Assembly (NCBI RefSeq): GCF_019336435.1 | Contig: NZ_JAHWXQ010000004.1 | Location: 302,684 to 366,683 of the forward strand | Length of the DNA: 64,000 nucleotides | Source: Pontibacter populi | GTDB taxonomy: Bacteria > Bacteroidota > Bacteroidia > Cytophagales > Hymenobacteraceae | Direction of reading: 5' to 3' | In this document: positions 27,775-38,690 of the stretch, piece after piece | Numbering within the stretch: the stretch's first letter is position 1 | How the letters are laid out: each line of letters opens with the position of its first letter | Notes under the pieces: model-generated | The model's database searches: none | Told to the model about the DNA's origin: nothing | What the model saw: only the letters and a program-made list of their open reading frames with translations | Program-made: the position numbers and the translations under genes

Positions 27775-30048
27775 ATGATTAAAGTTAACAAGCAGGATGC
27801 CCTGAACTACCACATGGAGGGTAAGCCTGGCAAGATTGAAGTAATACCAACCAAAATGGTAAGCACCCAGCATGACCTGGCCCTTGCTTACTCGCCTGGC
27901 GTTGCCGAGCCCTGCAAAGAAATAGCCGCTGATAAAGAGAATGTGTATAAATATACTGCCAAGGGCAACCTGGTAGGTGTTATCTCGAATGGTACAGCTG
28001 TGCTTGGCCTGGGCAATATCGGTCCGGATGCCTCTAAGCCGGTAATGGAAGGGAAAGGCGTACTTTTCAAGAAGTTTGCAGGCATTGATGTTTTTGACAT
28101 TGAAATAGATTGCACCGACCCTGCCGAGTTTGTACGCATCGTAAAGTCACTGGAACCTACGTTTGGCGGCATTAACCTGGAAGATATTAAAGCACCGGAA
28201 AGCTTTAAGATAGAGAATGCTCTTAAAGAGCAGATGAATATTCCGCTCATGCATGACGACCAGCACGGTACCGCTATTATCTCTTCTGCAGCGCTGTTAA
28301 ATGCCCTGGAGCTTGCCGGCAAAAGGATAGACGAGATAAGAATGGTGGTAAATGGAGCTGGTGCTGCTGCCATTGCCTGTGCCAAGCTCTATGTAGCCCT
28401 GGGTGTGAAGATGGACAACATCGTGATGTTCGACAAAGGAGGTATTATTCGCCCGGAACGTAACGACCTGGATATTTACAGAGCTCAGTTTGTAACGCTG
28501 CGCAAGATAAACACCCTGGAAGATGCCATGCGCGATGCCGATGTGTTTGTTGGCTTGTCAGCTGGTAATGTACTGAACCCGGATTTTGTGAAGCTGATGG
28601 CTCCAAACCCGATCATTTTTGCGCTGGCTAACCCCGATCCGGAAATACCTTATGATGTGGCGATGGCAACCCGCGAAGACCTGATTATGGCAACCGGCCG
28701 CTCCGACCATCCGAACCAGGTAAATAACGTACTTGGTTTCCCTTACATTTTCAGGGGAGCGCTGGATGTTCGTGCTACTGAGATAAACGAAGCAATGAAA
28801 CTGGCCGCCGTACACGCGCTGGCTAAACTGGCAAAAGACCCTGTTCCGGACATCGTGCATAAAGCGTATGGCGATAACACGATTTCTTTCGGCAGATTTT
28901 ACCTGATACCTAAACCACTGGACCCACGCCTTATAACCACAGTTTCGCCGGCCGTGGCCAGGGCAGCCATGGAAAGCGGTGTAGCTAAATACCCGATTAC
29001 GAACTGGGAAGGGTACGAGCAGGAACTACAGGAGCGCATTGGGATTGACCAGAAGTTAATGACCCGCATTAACAACCAGGCCAAAAAAGATCCGAAACGT
29101 GTACTGTTTGCAGAGGCCGACAACTATAAAATCCTGAAGGCAGCTCAAACAGTTAAAGAACAGTTAATCGCTGAGCCTATATTATTAGGTAACCGGGTAC
29201 GTATTCAGGAAATCATTCACGAAAACCACATCGATCTGCAGGGTGTTACAATCATTGACCCATTTGAAGAAGATGCCAAGCGTGAAGAGTTTGCCCAGAT
29301 ACTTTACAAAAAGCGTCAGCGCAAAGGCCTTACCTTGTTCGACTGCCGCCGCCTGGTTCGCGACAGAATTTATTTTGGTAGCCTGATGCTGGAAACCGGC
29401 GAAGTAGATGCCTTAATTTCCGGCCTTACCCGTGATTACTCCAGAACTATACTACCAGCCATACAGGTAATTGGTGTAGAAGAAGGCGTAAACAAAGTAG
29501 CAGGTATGTACATCATCCTGAACAAAAAAGAGCCTTATTTCTTTGCCGATACTACCGTAAACGTAAACCCGACTGCCGACGAACTGGTAGACATTATTGG
29601 CCTGACAGCAAGAACTGTTCGCTTCTTCGATACAGAGCCACGCATGGCCGTGTTATCGTATTCTAACTTCGGATCTGTGCAGGGCGATATTCCTAACAAA
29701 GGATCTGAGGCGGTTCGTAAAGCAAAGCAGCGCTACCCGGACCTGTTGATTGATGGCGAAATGCAGGCCAACACTGCGCTGAACCGCAACCTGTTACGCG
29801 AGCACTATCCATTCAGCACATTAGCTGAAAAAGGTGCCAACACACTGGTGTTCCCAACGCTTACTTCCGGTAACATTGCTTACAAGTTATTACAGGAAGT
29901 TGGTGGTGCCGAAGCTATTGGTCCGGTACTGATGGGTATGCGTAAACCCGTTCATATTCTGCAACTTGGCAGTTCTATCAGAGAAATTGTAAACATGGTA
30001 GCCATTGCTGTCGTAGATGCACAGAACTATAATAACAAACATATATAG
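27775..30048 (+). CDS. maeB: NADP-dependent malic enzyme (MaeB type)
   Basis: 757 residues, two-domain long form. Malic-enzyme part (1-about 420): Y39 in [10 protein letters not shown]94 in [10 protein letters not shown], metal ligands in [13 protein letters not shown](P)-binding [17 protein letters not shown]-terminal part (about 430-757) resembles phosphotransacetylase ([53 protein letters not shown]) and is usually regulatory. It converts malate to pyruvate, CO2 and NADPH. The stop codon directly abuts ruvA. Confidence 0.95.
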   Translation: MIKVNKQDALNYHMEGKPGKIEVIPTKMVSTQHDLALAYSPGVAEPCKEIAADKENVYKYTAKGNLVGVISNGTAVLGLGNIGPDASKPVMEGKGVLFKKFAGIDVFDIEIDCTDPAEFVRIVKSLEPTFGGINLEDIKAPESFKIENALKEQMNIPLMHDDQHGTAIISSAALLNALELAGKRIDEIRMVVNGAGAAAIACAKLYVALGVKMDNIVMFDKGGIIRPERNDLDIYRAQFVTLRKINTLEDAMRDADVFVGLSAGNVLNPDFVKLMAPNPIIFALANPDPEIPYDVAMATREDLIMATGRSDHPNQVNNVLGFPYIFRGALDVRATEINEAMKLAAVHALAKLAKDPVPDIVHKAYGDNTISFGRFYLIPKPLDPRLITTVSPAVARAAMESGVAKYPITNWEGYEQELQERIGIDQKLMTRINNQAKKDPKRVLFAEADNYKILKAAQTVKEQLIAEPILLGNRVRIQEIIHENHIDLQGVTIIDPFEEDAKREEFAQILYKKRQRKGLTLFDCRRLVRDRIYFGSLMLETGEVDALISGLTRDYSRTILPAIQVIGVEEGVNKVAGMYIILNKKEPYFFADTTVNVNPTADELVDIIGLTARTVRFFDTEPRMAVLSYSNFGSVQGDIPNKGSEAVRKAKQRYPDLLIDGEMQANTALNRNLLREHYPFSTLAEKGANTLVFPTLTSGNIAYKLLQEVGGAEAIGPVLMGMRKPVHILQLGSSIREIVNMVAIAVVDAQNYNNKHI

Positions 30049-30645
30049 ATGATAGCCTATATCGATGGCAAGTTAACCTATAAAGATCCCACCTATGTTA
30101 TTATTGACGTAGGTGGGATAGGGTATCAGATCAAGATATCGTTGGGTACGTATTCTGCTTTGCCGGAGGGCGAACGTTGCCGGTTGCATACTTACCTGCA
30201 TATCAAGGAAGATGCCCATACGTTGTATGGTTTCATGACCGCTGCCGAGAAAGAGACTTTCCTGCATCTTATCTCTATTTCAGGAGTGGGCCCCAACACA
30301 GGTCTGATGATCTTATCGTCGCTATCAGTGGAGGAAGTGCAGCAGGCTATAGTTCGGGAAGATGTGCGTACAATACAGCATGTAAAAGGCATTGGTGCCA
30401 AAACTGCCCAGCGCATTATACTGGAGTTAAAAGATAAAATGAAGAAGGAAGTGTTGCTATCTGACGCGGGTCTATCGCCTGCAGGAACAGCACACAATAC
30501 CAGCAGAGCCGAAGCGTTATCTGCATTAGTTACATTAGGCTTTGCCAAGAATGTAGCAGAGAAAACCCTGGACTCAATTATTAAACGCGAAGGTAGCAAC
30601 CTGAGTGTAGAAGAGCTTATAAAATTTGCTTTAAAATCGTCTTAG
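30049..30645 (+). CDS. ruvA: Holliday junction branch migration protein RuvA
   Basis: 198 residues. N-terminal OB fold (MIAYIDGKLTYKDPTYVIID, VGGIGYQIKIS), two helix-hairpin-helix units (LISISGVGPNTGLMILS and VKGIGAKTAQRIILELKDK) and the C-terminal RuvB-contacting domain (EALSALVTLGFAKNVAEKTL). RuvA holds the four-way junction while RuvB drives branch migration. No ruvB nearby. ATG follows the maeB stop with no gap; sprA starts 12 bases after its stop. The maeB-ruvA-sprA order probably reflects one transcript. Confidence 0.96.
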   Translation: MIAYIDGKLTYKDPTYVIIDVGGIGYQIKISLGTYSALPEGERCRLHTYLHIKEDAHTLYGFMTAAEKETFLHLISISGVGPNTGLMILSSLSVEEVQQAIVREDVRTIQHVKGIGAKTAQRIILELKDKMKKEVLLSDAGLSPAGTAHNTSRAEALSALVTLGFAKNVAEKTLDSIIKREGSNLSVEELIKFALKSS

Positions 30646-30657
30646 AATTATACCCGT

Positions 30658-33600
30658 TTGATCTGGAAAAGTAAACAGAGCAACCTGTTCCTTGCATCGG
30701 TTGTTACTATAACTATGCTGGCCTGGTGGTCGCAGGCGGAAGCGCTGCGTTCTCCCGGCTGGCATAACTATAATAATATCACAACTTTACTTTCACAGGA
30801 TACTATAAAACAGGATACAGCTTACATTCCAAGCCGACGTCCAACTTTTACGCCATCTGACAGGCGCAGCAACCCATTTAGTTCGCAGCAGTTCTCTTCT
30901 CCCCTGCTCCTGGGTCAGCCCGGAAATATCAAGCTAAACGTAGAGTACGACGACAGCCTGCAACTATACAACATCAACGAAACGATAGGCGACAGCATTC
31001 AGTACCGCACGCCCTCCTCGATGACGCTGAAGCAGTTTTCGGAGCTGCAGCAACGACAGGCGATACGCGATTACTGGCGTACTAAATCCGGTGGTTTAGA
31101 TGGCGAAGACTTAACGAGCAGCCGCAGGTTAGTACCTAAGATCTATATCAGCCCGGTTTTCGACCGTATTTTCGGGGGCAACTTTGTTGATATACAGCCA
31201 AACGGTAATATCTCGCTTAAATTCGGCGCCCGCTTTAACCGTAACCAGAACCCAACTATACCGCTTCGTCAGCAACGCACCGGCGACTTTGAATTCGATC
31301 AGAACATCTCGCTTAACCTCGTGGGTAAGGTAGGTGAGAAACTGGCCATTAACTTTAACTGGGACAACAACGCCAACTTCGACTTCGAGAACAACATGAA
31401 GCTGGATTACACCGGCTACGAGGAAGAGATCATTAGGAAAGTAGAAGCCGGTAACGTAAGTCTGCCGCTCAACAACTCCCTGATAACGGGTGCACAAAAC
31501 CTGTTCGGGGTTAAAACACAACTACAGTTTGGTCGCCTGGGTGTTACTGCTATTGCCTCTAACGTGCGTGGCCGTAACGATGAAGTGATCATACAGAACG
31601 GAGCCCAGAACCAACCCTTTGAGATCCGGATTGACCAGTACGACAAAGACCGCCACTATTTCCTGTCTCACTTTTTCCGGGACCGCTACGACAAGTCATT
31701 GGCTAACCTGCCGTTGGTAAACTCCGGTATCGTTATCCGAAGGCTGGAACTATATGTAACCAACAACAACCGCTCTACCGAGAACCTGCGCAACATGGTC
31801 GCCTACATGGACTTAGGCGAGCCAGACCCTTTCCGCAACCAGTTTGAGCGCATTACTACAGCCCCGGCCAGCAATGCCGTAAACTCACTGTATAGTGTAG
31901 TAGCCAATAACCGCAGCAATGGTCAGATAGATGAGTTTTTACGGGGACAGGGTCTGCAGAAAGGCGTAGATTTTGAACACGTACGTGCCCGCAGGCTGGA
32001 CCCGCGCGAGTATAAGTTCAACCCGCAGCTTGGTTACATCTCGCTTAACACGGCGCTTTTACCAGACCAGGTACTGGGCGTAGCTTTTGAGTATACCTAC
32101 AACGGCAAGACCTATAAGGTAGGTGAGTTGATGGAAGATTACCAGAACCTGCAGGACCAGGATGTGATTCATATGAAGTTGCTGAAGGCGACCAATCCAT
32201 CGCTGGAATACCCGACCTGGGACCTGATGATGAAGAACGTCTATAGTTTGGATGCGACACAGGTGAACCGCGAAAATTTCCAGCTGCGTATAGTTTACAA
32301 AGACGACCAGAGCGGTGTTGATATTTCTGCACTTACAGACCAGAGCCCGATACAGGGTGTGCCGTTGGTAGAAGTTTTTAACCTGGACAACGTTAACACC
32401 AACAACGACAGACCAAACGACGGTAACTTCGACTTTTTACCAGGCATAACGATTGATCCTGAAACCGGACGCATCTACTTCCCGGAGGTAGAGCCTTTCG
32501 GCGATTACCTGCGCGATAAGCTACAAGGCGACCCGGAGCTGGCTGAAAAATACGTGTTTGAAGAACTATACAACCAGACACAGACCGATGCGCAGCAAAA
32601 CAACTCCAAAGCCAAATTCTTCCTGACAGGTCGTTTACAGGCTACTTCCGCAGATGAGATTACGCTTCCCGGTTTCAGAATTGCGGAAGGCTCGGTTGTT
32701 GTTTACTCCGGTGGTACGCGCTTAACCGAAGGTACCGATTACCAGGTTTTCTATGACCTTGGCCGCATCAAAATACTAAACCCAAGCTACATTAGTTCTG
32801 CCAGCGATCTGCGCGTGACGTACGAGAAAGCCGAACTACTAAACATACAGCCACGCGCCCTCTTAGGAGCCCGCTTCGATTACCGCCTGACCGATGACAT
32901 TAACCTGGGCGCTACCGTGCTCCACCTGAGCGAGCAGCCTTACATTAACCGTGTAAGCATCGGCGATGAGCCAAGCAACAACACCATTTACGGTCTGGAT
33001 ATTAACCTGCAGAAAGAGTCCAGGTTCCTGACCAAGATGACCGATGCACTGCCGTTGCTGCAAACCAAAGCTCCCTCCAGCATTACCTTCAGTGGTGAGT
33101 TTGCGCAGTTGGTACCGGCCGCTACCAAATCGCCGGCCAACGAAGACGGCACTTCTTACATTGATGATTTTGAAGGAGCAGAGACGCCTTATAGTTTGGG
33201 CGGATTCAGCAATAACGGCTGGCGCCTTGCCTCCACTCCTGCCCCGCTTGTGCCCGGCGAAGGGCTGGCCTATAGTTACAACCGCGCAAAACTGGCCTGG
33301 TACACTATAGATCAGATCTTTTACCGCGATGCCGATGGCCTGAAACCTGACAACATTACCGATGAAGAGCTGAAGAACCATTATGTGCGTGGTATTAGCC
33401 GTAACGAAGTATTCCCGAACCGCGACCCCGAAGTATCTAACAGCTTTGAGTACACGTTTGACCTGGCCTATTACCCACGCGAACGCGGGCAGTACAACTA
33501 TAACCCAAGCCTGACATCGCAAGGGTTACTATCCGGTGACCCACGTAACAACTGGGGTGGTATCAGCCGCGAAATAACCTTTGATACCGACTTTGACAAC

Positions 33601-36600
33601 GCCAACATAGAATACATCGAGTTCTGGCTGATGGACCCGTTCATTACGGGGCAATATGGCCGTAAAGATGCACAGGGTAACCCGATCGCCAATAACACAG
33701 GTGGAGAGCTGGTTCTGAACTTAGGTAGCGTATCCGAAGACATTCTGCGCGACAACCAGTATGCATTTGAGAACGGTCTGCCAACTACAGCAAACAGCCT
33801 GCAGAATGTAACTTCAACTATATGGGGCCGCATAACCACACAACAGTTCCTGACAGATGCCTTTACAGGTATACCGGGTGGTCGCCAGTTCCAGGATATT
33901 GGTTTGGATGGATTGAACGATGCAGCTGAAGCTGACTTCTTCAGAAGCTCATTCCTGAACCAGATACCGGGTACGCCACCGCAGATTGTAGTGGATGACC
34001 CGTCGGCTGATAACTTCCTGCACCACCTCGACCCTATTTACGATCAGCAGAACGCAGGGGTACTGGCCCGTTACAAGAACTATAATGGCATGGATGGCAA
34101 CTCCCCGGAGAACAGCCAGTTTGCCAACTATGCATTCCCTGACAAAGAAGACCTGAACCGCGACAACGTGATAAGCGACGTGGAGCAGTACTACGAATAC
34201 AAGATAAACCTGCAACCGGGCCAGCTGAATGTAGGTCAGAACTATATTGTAGACCAGGTAACGCAAACCAGAAACGGTGATGAAGTATCGTGGTATCAGT
34301 TCCGTATTCCGGTGCGCCGCCCTACAGGCAATGTAGGTAACATCAGCGGTTTTAAGTCTATCCGGTTTATGCGTATGTACATGACCCAGTTCCAGGACCC
34401 GGTTGTGTTGCGTATGGTGCAGTTCCAGTTTGTGGCGAACCAGTGGCGTGCGTTCCAACAACCGATTACCGAAGGCCGCCCTTGTTTAACCTGTACCGAC
34501 GATGCCCGCTCTTTCACGATCTCAACAGTGAACATTGAAGAGAATGGCGAAGCAAGCGCAGGTATCATGCCTTACAGAGTACCACCGGGCATTGAGCGAC
34601 TTCGCGATTATGCCTCAACAAACAACCGCCGCCAGAATGAGCAATCGCTGCAGCTGTGCGTGGAAGATCTGAAAGATTCGTTCTCTAAGGCAGTTTATAA
34701 AAACGTGTCGATTGACATGCTGATCTATAAGCGCCTTAAAATGTACATACACGCTCAAACGCAGGACCCGAATACACAAAGCGGCGATGTACAGGCGTTT
34801 GTACGACTAGGTACAGACTTTACACAAAACTACTATGAGTATGTAGTGCCACTAACGATAACCCCGCAGGGCAGCTCTACTACCAACGAGATCTGGCCAC
34901 AGGAGAATATGGTAGACATCTCGCTGGAAGAACTGGTGAATGCTAAAGTGGCCCGTAACCGTATTGCCGGCTATAATAAAACCATCCCATACGAAGTACA
35001 ACTCGGCAATGGCAAGATCATCCGTATAGTTGGTAACCCTGATTTCAGCGAAGTGCAGGGCGTAATGATCGGTATGCGGAACCCTACCAGACCGGGATCT
35101 GATGCAAGGCCACATTCGTTGTGTATGTGGGTAGATGAACTGCGTGTAACAGACTTTAAAAACAGCTCGGGCTGGGCGGCTAATGCAAGAGTTAACACCA
35201 AGCTTGCTGACTTTGCTAACGTTACGGCTACAGGTGCTTATACTACCGTAGGTTTCGGGGGCTTGCAGCAGAAAATAGCGCAGCGTGCCCGCGAGAACAC
35301 AGCCCTGTTTGATGTAAGCGCCAATATAGTTGCTGATAAATTCCTTCCGGAGAAATCAGGCATCAAGATCCCGGTATCAGTGCAGTATGGCACCCTGAAC
35401 AGCGAACCACAGTTCGACCCACTGGATAAAGACGTACCGCTGGAGGAATCCCTGTCCAGGTTTGAATCGAAAGACGCCCGTGATGAATACCGCAAAGAAG
35501 TAACCACCCGCGAGACCCGGAAAAGCTTCAGTTTGCTGAATGTTCGGAAAGAGCGCACTGACCCGAACGACAAAGTACGTCCTTACGATATCGAGAATAT
35601 CTCGCTGAGCTATGCGTATGCCGAGCGCCTGTTCACAGACATTGAAACGGACCGCGATTTCACGAAGACCTATACTGGGGGCATTGCTTATACTTACAAC
35701 AATACCACCGCTAAGAACTATGCGCCGTTCGAGAAAAGCCAGGCACTGAAATCACCGTACTTGCGCCTGATCAAGGACCTGAACTTTACGCCGCTGCCAA
35801 ACAGTTTTGCTTTCCGCGCTGACCTGGACCGCCGTTACAATGAAACGTTCCTGCAGCGCCGCGACCCTGTTACCGGACTTACTACTACCCGCGGTATCGA
35901 GCCAACGTTCCAGAAGTATTTCTACTTCAACAGGATCTATGACATGAAATGGGACATCAGTAAGAGCCTGTCGCTGGACTATACGGCTACTAATCGCGCT
36001 GTGGTAGACGAGCCTGATGACCGCATCAATAATGAAATAGACTCACTGCAGTATAAGAATGATATCATCTGGAAGAACCTGAGCCGTGGTGGACGAACCA
36101 CTAACTTTAACCAGACCATAGCGGCCAACTATAAACTGCCGCTCGATAAACTCCCACTGGTAGACTGGATCGGTGCCGAGACGCGCTATTCCACCACGTA
36201 TATCTGGACGGCAGGCTCTACAGCGCTGAACAACGATGCTGATTTCAGGTTAGGCAACACGGCTGAGAATAACAGAGAATTTACCGTTAACGGCCGCCTT
36301 GATCTGGTTAAACTATACAACAAGGTGAAGTTCCTAAAGAGTGCCAACACGCCTGCTGCGCCAGTGCCTGTACGCGCTGCTAATGATACAACTGCCAAAT
36401 CAGGTCCGAATAATAAAGTGGTGAATTCGATTGCCAGGTTCCTGATGATGACGCGCTCTGTAAACTTTACTTACCTGCAGAACAAAGGCACCATGTTACC
36501 GGGCTACCTGCCAAGCACTAAGTTCCTGGGTTTTGAAGAAGGCTTTGATGCACCGGGTCTGCCGTTTATAGTTGGCAAGCAATACGACCTGGACGAACTA

Positions 36601-37815
36601 TACCGCCGTGCAGCAAGCAATGGCTGGTACACCGACAGCAGCCAGTACCTGAACACACCGCTTAGCGCTATAGTTACTGAATCGTTTACGGCACGTGCCA
36701 ACCTGGAACCGTTTAAGACATTCAATATTCAGGTAGATGTAACGCGCAATATGTCGGAGATAAACGAGGTGTTCTACCGCAAGGAGTTTGACGATTTTGG
36801 CAACCTTAGTGACGAAGCGCAACGCCAGAACCCGATCACGACAGGCGCTTTCAGTACATCGTTTATGGCGCTGGGTACCTTGTTTGAGTCTGGCGAGGCT
36901 GGTGTTTCTGAAGCGTTTGAAAACTATATCCGTTACCGTTACGCCATACAGGATAAGCTGTCTGCTGCTAATCCGGCCGCCGGTGCCGAGGGCTACACCC
37001 TGAACTCGCAGGATGTGTTGATGAATGCCTTCCTGTATGCGTACCAGGGCCGTAATGTAGATGACTACAAAGCAGAATCGAAGAGCCCGTTCAGCAGGTT
37101 GCCGATACCGAACTGGCGCGTTGACTATAACGGTTTATCTAACCTGCCGTTCTTTCAGCAGTGGTTTAGCCAGGTTAACTTAACGCATGCCTACAACTCC
37201 ACTTACAACATAACCAACTTTACCACATCGCTGGCCTACGAAACAGAACCGAACGGCTTCCCGACGCAGGTAAACGAATTTGGCCAGATCGTACCATACT
37301 ATATAGTTACGCAGCTTACCGTGGCCGAAAGACTTGCTCCGTTGCTGGGTGTAAACTTCCGTACCAAAACAAACCTGACTGGCCGCCTGGAATATAAAGT
37401 AGAACGTAACCTGTCGCTTAACCTGACCAATGCACAGATTACCGAAACCAACGTGAAAGATTATGTGATTGGCCTGGGTTATGCCACTTCAAACTTCCGG
37501 ATTCCGATACGCATCGGAGGCCAGCGGAAGGTATTGGAGAATGAACTGAACATGCGCCTCGATTTTTCGGTAAGAGATAACCAGACCGTGCAGCGTGCTA
37601 TTGCCCGCGACGACCAGGGCGTGGAAAGCAGCCAGAACCAGATCACGAATGGAACGCGGCAGTTACAGCTTCGCCCAACTGTAGATTACCTGATAAGCGA
37701 GCGTGTAAACATCCAGTTCTATGTATTGCGTACCGTATCGGACCCTAAAATATCGACCTCTTTCCGGAATAGTGTAACCGAAGGCGGTATTCAACTTAGA
37801 GTTAGTTTGCAATAA
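30658..37815 (+). CDS. sprA: T9SS translocon / gliding motility protein SprA
   Basis: 2385 residues, the size expected for SprA, which forms the very large outer-membrane barrel through which type IX secretion substrates leave. The start is TTG; the next in-frame ATG would cut into the signal peptide (LFLASVVTITMLAWWSQAEA). Family stretches include RIFGGNFVDIQPNGNISLKF, KLAINFNWDNNANFDFEN and DYTGYEEEIIRKVEAGNVSL near the N-terminus, APSSITFSGEFAQLVPAATK and YIDDFEGAETPYSLG in the middle, and LGYATSNFRIPIRIGGQRK near the C-terminus, which ends with an aromatic-poor GGIQLRVSLQ strand. Partners PorU and PorV are encoded about 20 kb downstream. Confidence 0.95.
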   Translation: MIWKSKQSNLFLASVVTITMLAWWSQAEALRSPGWHNYNNITTLLSQDTIKQDTAYIPSRRPTFTPSDRRSNPFSSQQFSSPLLLGQPGNIKLNVEYDDSLQLYNINETIGDSIQYRTPSSMTLKQFSELQQRQAIRDYWRTKSGGLDGEDLTSSRRLVPKIYISPVFDRIFGGNFVDIQPNGNISLKFGARFNRNQNPTIPLRQQRTGDFEFDQNISLNLVGKVGEKLAINFNWDNNANFDFENNMKLDYTGYEEEIIRKVEAGNVSLPLNNSLITGAQNLFGVKTQLQFGRLGVTAIASNVRGRNDEVIIQNGAQNQPFEIRIDQYDKDRHYFLSHFFRDRYDKSLANLPLVNSGIVIRRLELYVTNNNRSTENLRNMVAYMDLGEPDPFRNQFERITTAPASNAVNSLYSVVANNRSNGQIDEFLRGQGLQKGVDFEHVRARRLDPREYKFNPQLGYISLNTALLPDQVLGVAFEYTYNGKTYKVGELMEDYQNLQDQDVIHMKLLKATNPSLEYPTWDLMMKNVYSLDATQVNRENFQLRIVYKDDQSGVDISALTDQSPIQGVPLVEVFNLDNVNTNNDRPNDGNFDFLPGITIDPETGRIYFPEVEPFGDYLRDKLQGDPELAEKYVFEELYNQTQTDAQQNNSKAKFFLTGRLQATSADEITLPGFRIAEGSVVVYSGGTRLTEGTDYQVFYDLGRIKILNPSYISSASDLRVTYEKAELLNIQPRALLGARFDYRLTDDINLGATVLHLSEQPYINRVSIGDEPSNNTIYGLDINLQKESRFLTKMTDALPLLQTKAPSSITFSGEFAQLVPAATKSPANEDGTSYIDDFEGAETPYSLGGFSNNGWRLASTPAPLVPGEGLAYSYNRAKLAWYTIDQIFYRDADGLKPDNITDEELKNHYVRGISRNEVFPNRDPEVSNSFEYTFDLAYYPRERGQYNYNPSLTSQGLLSGDPRNNWGGISREITFDTDFDNANIEYIEFWLMDPFITGQYGRKDAQGNPIANNTGGELVLNLGSVSEDILRDNQYAFENGLPTTANSLQNVTSTIWGRITTQQFLTDAFTGIPGGRQFQDIGLDGLNDAAEADFFRSSFLNQIPGTPPQIVVDDPSADNFLHHLDPIYDQQNAGVLARYKNYNGMDGNSPENSQFANYAFPDKEDLNRDNVISDVEQYYEYKINLQPGQLNVGQNYIVDQVTQTRNGDEVSWYQFRIPVRRPTGNVGNISGFKSIRFMRMYMTQFQDPVVLRMVQFQFVANQWRAFQQPITEGRPCLTCTDDARSFTISTVNIEENGEASAGIMPYRVPPGIERLRDYASTNNRRQNEQSLQLCVEDLKDSFSKAVYKNVSIDMLIYKRLKMYIHAQTQDPNTQSGDVQAFVRLGTDFTQNYYEYVVPLTITPQGSSTTNEIWPQENMVDISLEELVNAKVARNRIAGYNKTIPYEVQLGNGKIIRIVGNPDFSEVQGVMIGMRNPTRPGSDARPHSLCMWVDELRVTDFKNSSGWAANARVNTKLADFANVTATGAYTTVGFGGLQQKIAQRARENTALFDVSANIVADKFLPEKSGIKIPVSVQYGTLNSEPQFDPLDKDVPLEESLSRFESKDARDEYRKEVTTRETRKSFSLLNVRKERTDPNDKVRPYDIENISLSYAYAERLFTDIETDRDFTKTYTGGIAYTYNNTTAKNYAPFEKSQALKSPYLRLIKDLNFTPLPNSFAFRADLDRRYNETFLQRRDPVTGLTTTRGIEPTFQKYFYFNRIYDMKWDISKSLSLDYTATNRAVVDEPDDRINNEIDSLQYKNDIIWKNLSRGGRTTNFNQTIAANYKLPLDKLPLVDWIGAETRYSTTYIWTAGSTALNNDADFRLGNTAENNREFTVNGRLDLVKLYNKVKFLKSANTPAAPVPVRAANDTTAKSGPNNKVVNSIARFLMMTRSVNFTYLQNKGTMLPGYLPSTKFLGFEEGFDAPGLPFIVGKQYDLDELYRRAASNGWYTDSSQYLNTPLSAIVTESFTARANLEPFKTFNIQVDVTRNMSEINEVFYRKEFDDFGNLSDEAQRQNPITTGAFSTSFMALGTLFESGEAGVSEAFENYIRYRYAIQDKLSAANPAAGAEGYTLNSQDVLMNAFLYAYQGRNVDDYKAESKSPFSRLPIPNWRVDYNGLSNLPFFQQWFSQVNLTHAYNSTYNITNFTTSLAYETEPNGFPTQVNEFGQIVPYYIVTQLTVAERLAPLLGVNFRTKTNLTGRLEYKVERNLSLNLTNAQITETNVKDYVIGLGYATSNFRIPIRIGGQRKVLENELNMRLDFSVRDNQTVQRAIARDDQGVESSQNQITNGTRQLQLRPTVDYLISERVNIQFYVLRTVSDPKISTSFRNSVTEGGIQLRVSLQ

Positions 37816-37840
37816 AATTTTAGCATAACGAAAAACACTG

Positions 37841-37848
37841 TATTTTTG
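37841..37848 (+). promoter_or_regulatory. candidate -7 element of gcvH
   Basis: TATTTTTG, exact TAnnTTTG, 30 bases before the gcvH ATG; the -33 region has TTTTAG rather than TTTG. Confidence 0.45.
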
Positions 37849-37877
37849 AGCCAGTCATTAACTAACAGATAGAAGCA

Positions 37878-38258
37878 ATGAATTTACCTGAGAACCTGAA
37901 GTATACAAAAGACCACGAGTGGGTACGCATCGAAGGTGATGTAGCTATAGTTGGCATCACTGATTTTGCACAAAGCGAGCTTGGCGATATCGTTTATGTA
38001 GACATCGACACAGTTGACAAGCAGATCAGCAGAGAAGATGTATTTGGTACTGTTGAGGCCGTTAAAACGGTATCTGACCTGTTCAGCCCACTGAGCGGTA
38101 CAGTGCAGGAGTTTAACAATAAACTTGAAGACAGCCCTGAGCTTGTAAACTCTGACCCGTATGGTGATGGCTGGATCATTAAAATGTCGATTGAAAACAC
38201 AGCTGAGCTTGAGGATCTGCTAACAGCTGCTGCTTACCGCGAGCTGATCGGCCAGTAA
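37878..38258 (+). CDS. gcvH: glycine cleavage system H protein
   Basis: 126 residues. Lipoyl domain with the modified lysine K63 in [16 protein letters not shown], preceded by [10 protein letters not shown] and followed by [17 protein letters not shown]. It carries the aminomethyl group between the P, T and L proteins. No other gcv gene is in the window. The VanZ-like gene follows after 16 bases. Confidence 0.96.
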   Translation: MNLPENLKYTKDHEWVRIEGDVAIVGITDFAQSELGDIVYVDIDTVDKQISREDVFGTVEAVKTVSDLFSPLSGTVQEFNNKLEDSPELVNSDPYGDGWIIKMSIENTAELEDLLTAAAYRELIGQ

Positions 38259-38274
38259 TTACACCTTACAAGGT

Positions 38275-38649
38275 TTGATACTACGCTACAACTTTTTTAC
38301 CATAATGTGGGCAGCAGTAATTTTACTTACCACGCTGCTGCCCTCATCTTCCATGCCTTCGGTTTCCATCTGGGACCTTTTTTCTTTTGATTCTTTTGCG
38401 CATGCCAGCATGTTTGCGGTACTGTGCTTCCTGATGATCGTGGGCCTCACCAAGCAATACACCTTCCCGAAACTTAAGCACTTCTCAATCCGGGTATCCT
38501 TATTTATTTGTTCGATGTTTGGCATTGCCATCGAGATACTACAGTTTAGCGTGGTGCCAGGCCGCAGCGCTGAAATGATGGATATTGTAAGCAACAGCAT
38601 AGGCTGCCTGATCGGTATAGTTGTCTTCCGCTGGATCTATACCTGGTAA
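38275..38649 (+). CDS. VanZ-like family membrane protein
   Basis: 124 residues with four hydrophobic segments. Family marks: a Pro after the first membrane helix (ILLTTLLPSSSMP), FDSFAHASMFAVLCF (conserved DxxxH), GIAIEILQFSVVPGR (E-x-x-Q) and MMDIVSNSIGCLIG (D-x-x-x-N). VanZ-like proteins are linked to glycopeptide tolerance in Gram-positives; here the role is unknown. I prefer the TTG start because homologues have a short RYNFFTIMWA-like lead; ATG at 38305 is the alternative. Confidence 0.8.
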   Translation: MILRYNFFTIMWAAVILLTTLLPSSSMPSVSIWDLFSFDSFAHASMFAVLCFLMIVGLTKQYTFPKLKHFSIRVSLFICSMFGIAIEILQFSVVPGRSAEMMDIVSNSIGCLIGIVVFRWIYTW

Positions 38650-38690
38650 AATAAACCTGTATTTTGGCTGAGCCTTTTTATATTTAAGGT

